The notes below the pieces were generated by a model. The model was not told the origin of the DNA. It saw only the letters and a program-made list of their open reading frames with translations, and did not search any database. This document shows, in pieces, positions 42,105 through 46,391 of a stretch of 46,391 nt of DNA. Position numbers and translations under genes: made by a program. This DNA is from JAEYFP01 sp964566545 (GTDB lineage: Bacteria; Bacillota; Clostridia; Lachnospirales; Lachnospiraceae): NCBI GenBank assembly GCA_964566545.1, contig CAZMIX010000014.1, positions 1 to 46,391 of the forward strand, given 5' to 3'. Within the stretch, counting starts at the first letter, position 1; every line of letters starts with the position of its first letter.

Positions 42105-43547
42105 TTAATTTCCCTGGTATAATCTTTCTATGGGAAAACCTTCTTGAATCGTAACATGGATTTTATCCACAACTTGATTTAATTGCTTATCATATACAAG
42201 AATACTCATTCCATCATAATCTAATGAGTAAGCATTTTCATTGATATAAATGCCCGTTTTTTCCTTCTCGTTTTCTTCTGCTTCTCTATAATAAAGCAGT
42301 CTTTCTTTCTCCTCCACGATAAGATTTTTAAACTCATTTTCATTCGACTCAAAAAGAATGGTTCCATTATTAACAATTACTGCCTCTCCATCTACAATTT
42401 CATTCTCCGTAATTCCAAGAGAACTTAGCTGCCGGTTTACCTTTGCATTCAGCTTTAATTCTTCTGTACCACTTCCAAGTAGAAAAAATATCAAATACTG
42501 TTCGTTCCTCAATTGTGTTAAATAATGATCAATTGATCCTTCATTTGTGAGCATCACCTTTGCACTTTCCTGCCTCTGATTCAGCGCATCAACCTCCCAT
42601 GAGCCATATTTTGCATCTTGGCGTCTATCGGGAATATCATACAATTCTACTATGGACTTTCCCAAATACTTTGTAAATTTCGCATTTCCGCTTATATTTA
42701 AATGCAGATCTTCCGCCATGTCAGTATGGAAATCCAAACCCATTTTATCATATACTTTATTAAAATCCATGTAGGAAATCTCATTTTCCTCTGCAATATG
42801 GAATACATAATTATACAATTTCTGAGACTCTTCCGATACCACATATGGCGCTGAAATCATTAATAATGGAATACTTTTTTGTTCTGTAAGCTCAATAATT
42901 TTCTTTAAATAGGTTTCTGCCTTTTCCGATACCGGCATCATTTCCGTAACATCAGAAATATCCGGAGTTTCAAATGATGTAACCTTCTCTCTTGGATCAA
43001 AACCCTTATAAGAAACTGTTTGATTGTTATCAATAAAATCGTCCTTCGTCAATTCATCATATCTGCTATGTATTGTATTTATAGGAAACAACAGCCGTTC
43101 GAATGACTGTTCCAATGTGCTGACCTTTAATGCATCAATTCTGTTTTTTGACCAGTGCATTCCATAGTTGTTGCAGATCACCCAATTTTCCGGCTGCAAA
43201 TCCACACTTCGAACACCCGGCGTTGTAATATCTAAAACGATCACCTTTGGCTGTTGTGTTTTTAACGCCTCCTTCAAATAAAAATAGCTATTCCAATAGG
43301 GTTGCTCCGCACCACCCAAATCATAACCGGCTATACCATATTCATCCCATAAGATCCCCGTATTTACATCACAATAAATATGTGAACTTCCTAAAAACAA
43401 AACATCCACAGTATTTTCTTTTTGCAAATAATAGGACTCCATTTGCTCAATGCCATCTTCGGATTTCAATAATAGCATTTTGTCACACAATAATACAACA
43501 AATCCCATTGTTGCAATCACTAAAAGTGTTTTTAAAAAATTTTTCAT
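42105..43547 (-). CDS. SGNH/DltD-like membrane-anchored protein, copy B
   Basis: 480 residues from the ATG at 43547, behind AAAAGGA; the longer frame upstream is non-coding in this frame because it overlaps the MBOAT B end. The same layout as copy A and the same length: membrane anchor (about 5-22), FLGSSHIYCDVNTG (52-65), and DMAEDLHLNISGN as last block. It has an extra charged stretch near 415-440. Its MBOAT partner carries two nonsense codons, yet this gene is open over its full length. It may serve copy A's MBOAT or be decaying later. Confidence 0.85.
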   Translation of the reverse strand: MKNFLKTLLVIATMGFVVLLCDKMLLLKSEDGIEQMESYYLQKENTVDVLFLGSSHIYCDVNTGILWDEYGIAGYDLGGAEQPYWNSYFYLKEALKTQQPKVIVLDITTPGVRSVDLQPENWVICNNYGMHWSKNRIDALKVSTLEQSFERLLFPINTIHSRYDELTKDDFIDNNQTVSYKGFDPREKVTSFETPDISDVTEMMPVSEKAETYLKKIIELTEQKSIPLLMISAPYVVSEESQKLYNYVFHIAEENEISYMDFNKVYDKMGLDFHTDMAEDLHLNISGNAKFTKYLGKSIVELYDIPDRRQDAKYGSWEVDALNQRQESAKVMLTNEGSIDHYLTQLRNEQYLIFFLLGSGTEELKLNAKVNRQLSSLGITENEIVDGEAVIVNNGTILFESNENEFKNLIVEEKERLLYYREAEENEKEKTGIYINENAYSLDYDGMSILVYDKQLNQVVDKIHVTIQEGFPIERLYQGN

Positions 43548-43558
43548 TTTTATTCCTT

Positions 43559-45109
43559 TTAAAACCTTCCGTATATAAAATCTGCCGCATGATAATCCGT
43601 ACCGTAATATCCCCAGGTGATCACAAGTAAAAACAATATTGCAAAAACACCTAGTCGAAACACAAAGTTCTGTCTTGCAAGCATCGCCCTTACTGATTCC
43701 TTTTGCTGCATCATGGAAACCACAAAAAGCAAAGCAATCGCAATCAAGCATATTTGAAACTCTGATTTTTCTAAGCCGAGCTTATATATTGACTGATTAA
43801 AAAATATCTATGGATTGTATAAGGAAAATGCGGCCTTCCACATTTTAAAGCCCTCGCTAAGGCTTTCCGCCCTAAAAAATGACAATCCAAAAATAAATAA
43901 AAAGAAGGTTCTTATGCGCTGAAATAATCTCCAACTAAAACACTTTGTATTGATTCTCAATAATTCCGTCAATTATTTTAAAAACGGCTTTAGGAGTTCT
44001 CCGGATACAATGATAAGCCACATATACAGACCGACTCCAAATATGTAATTCCAACCGCCTCCATGCCACAAGCCTATCAAAAACCAAGAAATAAGCAGAC
44101 CCAAATAAACTGGTATATTATATTTATTTTCATAATTTTTACCGAGTCTTTTCTTGCAGCTTTTTCTCAAAGCACGCCATACACGACTTCTTTGAACCGG
44201 ATAAAATACATAATCCCTTAGAAAGCCTCCCAGAGTAATATGCCATCTTCTCCAAAACTCCGATAAATTGACTGAATAAAACGGAGTATCAAAATTCTCA
44301 TGTAATTCGATACCGAGTATTTCTGAAAATCCAATTACAATATCCATCAAGCCGGAGAAATCCGTATAAAGCTGTACAGCAAAAAAAGCCGCTGCCAAAG
44401 GAATATAAAATCCAGCATAAACTTCATAATAACTATAAACCAAATTAACAATGACTGCACATCGTTCCGATATTACAAGCTTTTTAAAAATACCCCAAAG
44501 TACCCGTTCCAAACCGCTCATTAATTGATAATAATTGAAGCGATGCTTCTCTCCCCAAAGCCTGTCCTGCATTTCTTCATATTGCACAATCGGCCCGGAG
44601 GTCATCTGCGGAAAATATCCCGCAAATAAAACTAGCTTTCCAAGATTTTTCTGCGGTTTATATTTACCCCAATAGACATCCGTCACATATCCTATGATAA
44701 TTAGTGAAAAATATGAAATTCTAAAAGGCGCCAAATTTTCCGTATATAAAACAACTTTATCAAACAATGGATTTCCTAATTTTATAGAAAAAATTTCTCC
44801 GGCCGCAAGAAATATTCGATAAAAAAAAGAGCTGTATTTAAACAACATCAATAAAGCAATATCAAAGATTAAAATACATCTGTACGTTACTTTTCTCTTG
44901 GATTTACTTTGTTCGAGAAAGAAAGAAGCGAGCCAATTTGCTGCTACATAAATGAAAAAGAAAAGAAATTGAATCCATTCCGCATTATTAATATAAAAAA
45001 ACACACTGGTCAATAACAGCCATATCCATTGCAATCTACCCGGTAATACATAATAAATAGTAAGTACTATTAGAAAAAATACAAAAAACTCTAAAGAAAT
45101 CACCGACAT
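43559..45109 (-). pseudogene. MBOAT O-acyltransferase, copy B, interrupted by two in-frame stop codons
   Basis: The frame from the ATG at 45109 runs 378 codons to TAA (43975-43973). It then continues without any frameshift through codon 433 to TAG (43810-43808), and on to a third stop at 43559. The readthrough is a full 514-residue MBOAT (516 positions with the two stops) that aligns with copy A. LTELLRINTKCFSWRLFQ after the first stop corresponds to copy A's segment at FSWRLMQ. YNP-stop-IFFNQSIYKLG corresponds to RDPWTLFDKTLYTWG, so the TAG replaces a Trp (one base from TGG). Copy B also has Tyr362 where copy A has His348. Functionality is unlikely. Confidence 0.88.
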
Positions 45110-45186
45110 CCTTTGTTCCTCTTAATTCCTTATCTACAAATTATTTCCAAAGACTATCATATATTATTTTTTACCTAATGTAAATA

Positions 45187-46266
45187 TTAATTATTTTTTA
45201 AACTACTTTCCGCTGCCAGCATCGTTGCAATAAGCATTGCCGTCTCTGAAATTTCATTTTCTTTCTGAAATCGAATTTCCATCTCATTAAAAGGCTCTTT
45301 TAAGTATTCTTTTGCAGCTATTTTATTTATCATACAGAAATAATGCATTAGATTATCAAAACCACTGATTCGGTCAAGAACACTGCCTCCGGTATGCTTA
45401 ATTTCCTGCCCGCACGTCGCTATAACCTGCATGGATAGCTTTAGCTCTCCGGTAATATCGGACGCTTCCATCAGTACATCAGGCCGCCTTTTTTGTACTC
45501 TCAAAAAGTATTCCTTCGCACCCTCCATATCCTTATCTGCAAAATACTTCGCCAGCTGCTCCTTTAGCTCCCGCGTTTCTGCCTTTTCTCCAAGCATTCC
45601 TACCTTACACTCATACACATGAAGTCGACGCACAACCGCCCACACATAAAGCAGAAATTCCGAAATAAATCCAAATACACGCCGATGATAGTCATCTTCC
45701 GCAGTCAGATCCACCCTATTCTGGACTTCAAAGAAAATAGAAAACAGCCAAAAAGCATATTCATCAAACAATTTTTTAGAACAAACCATCATATTTCCAA
45801 AATACGTTTCTTTTCCATTTATAAGCGCGACAAAAGTATCATAATAATCGGGATATTTTTCTTTAATGACAATTCCCGTTTCATCAAGAACCTTTACATT
45901 GTGGTTGGCTGCAAATCCATAATAATAGGGATTATTAAGCTCCACACGTTTTGTTGTAATTAAATCATACTCTTTCAGAATCGTCTCGTATTCATTTTCC
46001 ACAAAAAGACAACCCTGCCGATTAAGAAGATACCGCCTATAATGACAGGTGCCAACATAATCAACATCCGTTACATTTTTCCACACCCAGTATAGACCCG
46101 TCAATTCGCTGTAGTAGCAATTCCATTTGGAAATATTGTCTCCGCTATCATCTTTAAGATATCCAAATGACCCAGCCATAGCGCTTCCGACCTGTAACGG
46201 GACATACATGCAATCAGATGGTATCTGGAATTTTTTATGAGTCATCGTATAAATTTTAACAGACAT
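45187..46266 (-). CDS. DUF4422 glycosyltransferase-like protein
   Basis: 359 residues from the ATG at 46266 (AAAGGA upstream). The first roughly 240 residues match the DUF4422 pattern: VKIYTMTHKKFQIPSDCMYV, PLQVGSAM, WNCYYSELTGLYWVWKN and YVGTCHYRRYL. Many such proteins sit in capsule and exopolysaccharide clusters and are predicted glycosyltransferases. The C-terminal roughly 110 residues are helical and not recognised; they may be a fused or scaffold part. No membrane segment. It probably adds a sugar on the inner face before export. Acceptor and donor are unknown. Confidence 0.75.
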   Translation of the reverse strand: MSVKIYTMTHKKFQIPSDCMYVPLQVGSAMAGSFGYLKDDSGDNISKWNCYYSELTGLYWVWKNVTDVDYVGTCHYRRYLLNRQGCLFVENEYETILKEYDLITTKRVELNNPYYYGFAANHNVKVLDETGIVIKEKYPDYYDTFVALINGKETYFGNMMVCSKKLFDEYAFWLFSIFFEVQNRVDLTAEDDYHRRVFGFISEFLLYVWAVVRRLHVYECKVGMLGEKAETRELKEQLAKYFADKDMEGAKEYFLRVQKRRPDVLMEASDITGELKLSMQVIATCGQEIKHTGGSVLDRISGFDNLMHYFCMINKIAAKEYLKEPFNEMEIRFQKENEISETAMLIATMLAAESSLKNN

Positions 46267-46292
46267 TTGTTTTTCCTTTGCAAAAGTATAAT

Positions 46293-46327
46293 ACACCCAG
46301 AAACAGCTTTGCAGCGAATCTGGGTGT
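46293..46327. terminator. hairpin after the tRNA gene
   Basis: A perfect 9-bp stem (ACACCCAGA with TCTGGGTGT) around a 17-base loop lies 12 bases after the tRNA 3' end on the minus strand. ATTATACTTTTG follows. It may end the tRNA transcript; the same TATACT could be a -10 for the DUF4422 gene. Confidence 0.5.
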
Positions 46328-46339
46328 ACATTTTGAGAG

Positions 46340-46391
46340 TAGCGGGGACAGGATTTGAACCTATGACCTTCGGGTTATGAGCCCGACGAGC
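46340..46391 (-). tRNA. tRNA-Met (CAT), 3' part
   Basis: The minus strand reads anticodon loop CTCATAA, an extra loop AGGTC, and a T arm ATAGG-TTCAAAT-CCTGT. The 3' acceptor strand is CCCCGCT with discriminator A. The anticodon CAT is at 46379-46377. CCA is not encoded (CTC follows). The 5' half lies beyond the right edge. CAT could in principle be tRNA-Ile2 with lysidine, but the body resembles elongator Met. Confidence 0.88.

Noticed and set aside
43548..43751. N-terminal extension of SGNH copy B (first 68 codons of the longest frame)
   Set aside because: The region encodes the C-terminal end of the MBOAT copy B in another frame. A ribosome site lies directly before the ATG at 43547 and the membrane anchor begins there.
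43559..45109. Stop-codon recoding or use of an alternative genetic code in MBOAT B
   Set aside because: Other genes in the window use TAA, TAG and TGA as ordinary stops at expected ends, so general recoding is not credible. Two nonsense mutations are simpler.

Overview
The window looks like chromosomal DNA of a spore-forming, low-to-mid GC Firmicute of the class Clostridia, most likely a Lachnospiraceae-type gut anaerobe. The signs are spore maturation genes spmA/spmB, a T-box leader on metG, a large (about 270 nt) SRP RNA behind tadA, a radical-SAM NrdG-like activase, a CdaR-type regulator and a gene order matching the Bacillus yaaO-to-abrB block. Almost everything is on the minus strand. 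A run of 100 N marks an assembly gap at 1543-1642. No phage, insertion sequence or CRISPR array was seen.

Layout, left to right. (a) 1-1542: a secreted GH25 muramidase with SH3 repeats, cut by the window edge and the gap. (b) 1.8-6.3 kb: NADH pyrophosphatase (plus strand), tail-to-tail with a GntR (YtrA-type) / ABC ATPase / large permease operon that carries a textbook YtrA-type operator. (c) 6.3-8 kb: SRP RNA, tadA, and a divergent NrdG-like activase. (d) 8-14 kb: a DUF6128-like protein, a CdaR-type regulator, an MsmX/UgpC-type sugar-ABC ATPase, a Cache-GGDEF diguanylate cyclase and a YesL-type (DUF624) membrane protein. (e) 14-20.3 kb: a two-component system, a lipase-like hydrolase / DUF1002 / GNAT operon and a small XRE regulator. 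(f) 20.4-23.2 kb: metG with its Met T-box leader and the eroded remains of a GH95 alpha-fucosidase. (g) 23.4-28.1 kb: potABCD polyamine importer and spmAB. (h) 28.3-34.7 kb: abrB-like regulator, rsmI, tRNA1(Val) methyltransferase, ricT, holB, yaaR, a guanylate-kinase-like NTPase and an Orn/Lys/Arg decarboxylase, which parallels the Bacillus yaaO-tmk-yaaQ-yaaR-holB-yaaT-yabA-yabB-yabC-abrB order. (i) 34.7-46.3 kb: a surface-glycan region with an HD protein, a GT-C membrane transferase, a polyprenyl-phosphate-type GT2, a UDP-galactopyranose-mutase-like flavoenzyme, two SGNH/MBOAT O-acylation pairs and a DUF4422 glycosyltransferase. The right edge cuts a tRNA-Met(CAT).

How it works together: region (i) is the most interesting. 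A mutase-like flavoenzyme, a lipid-linked sugar synthase and a GT-C transferase could build and transfer an unusual (perhaps furanose) sugar outside the membrane. The MBOAT/SGNH pairs would then O-acylate the glycan. The second MBOAT copy is interrupted by two in-frame nonsense codons while its SGNH partner stays open. I did not find an obviously new defence or mobile system. The strongest non-routine observations are the decaying duplicated acyltransferase module, the GH95 relic fused across a large deletion, the YtrA-type operator, and the putative furanose-transfer module.
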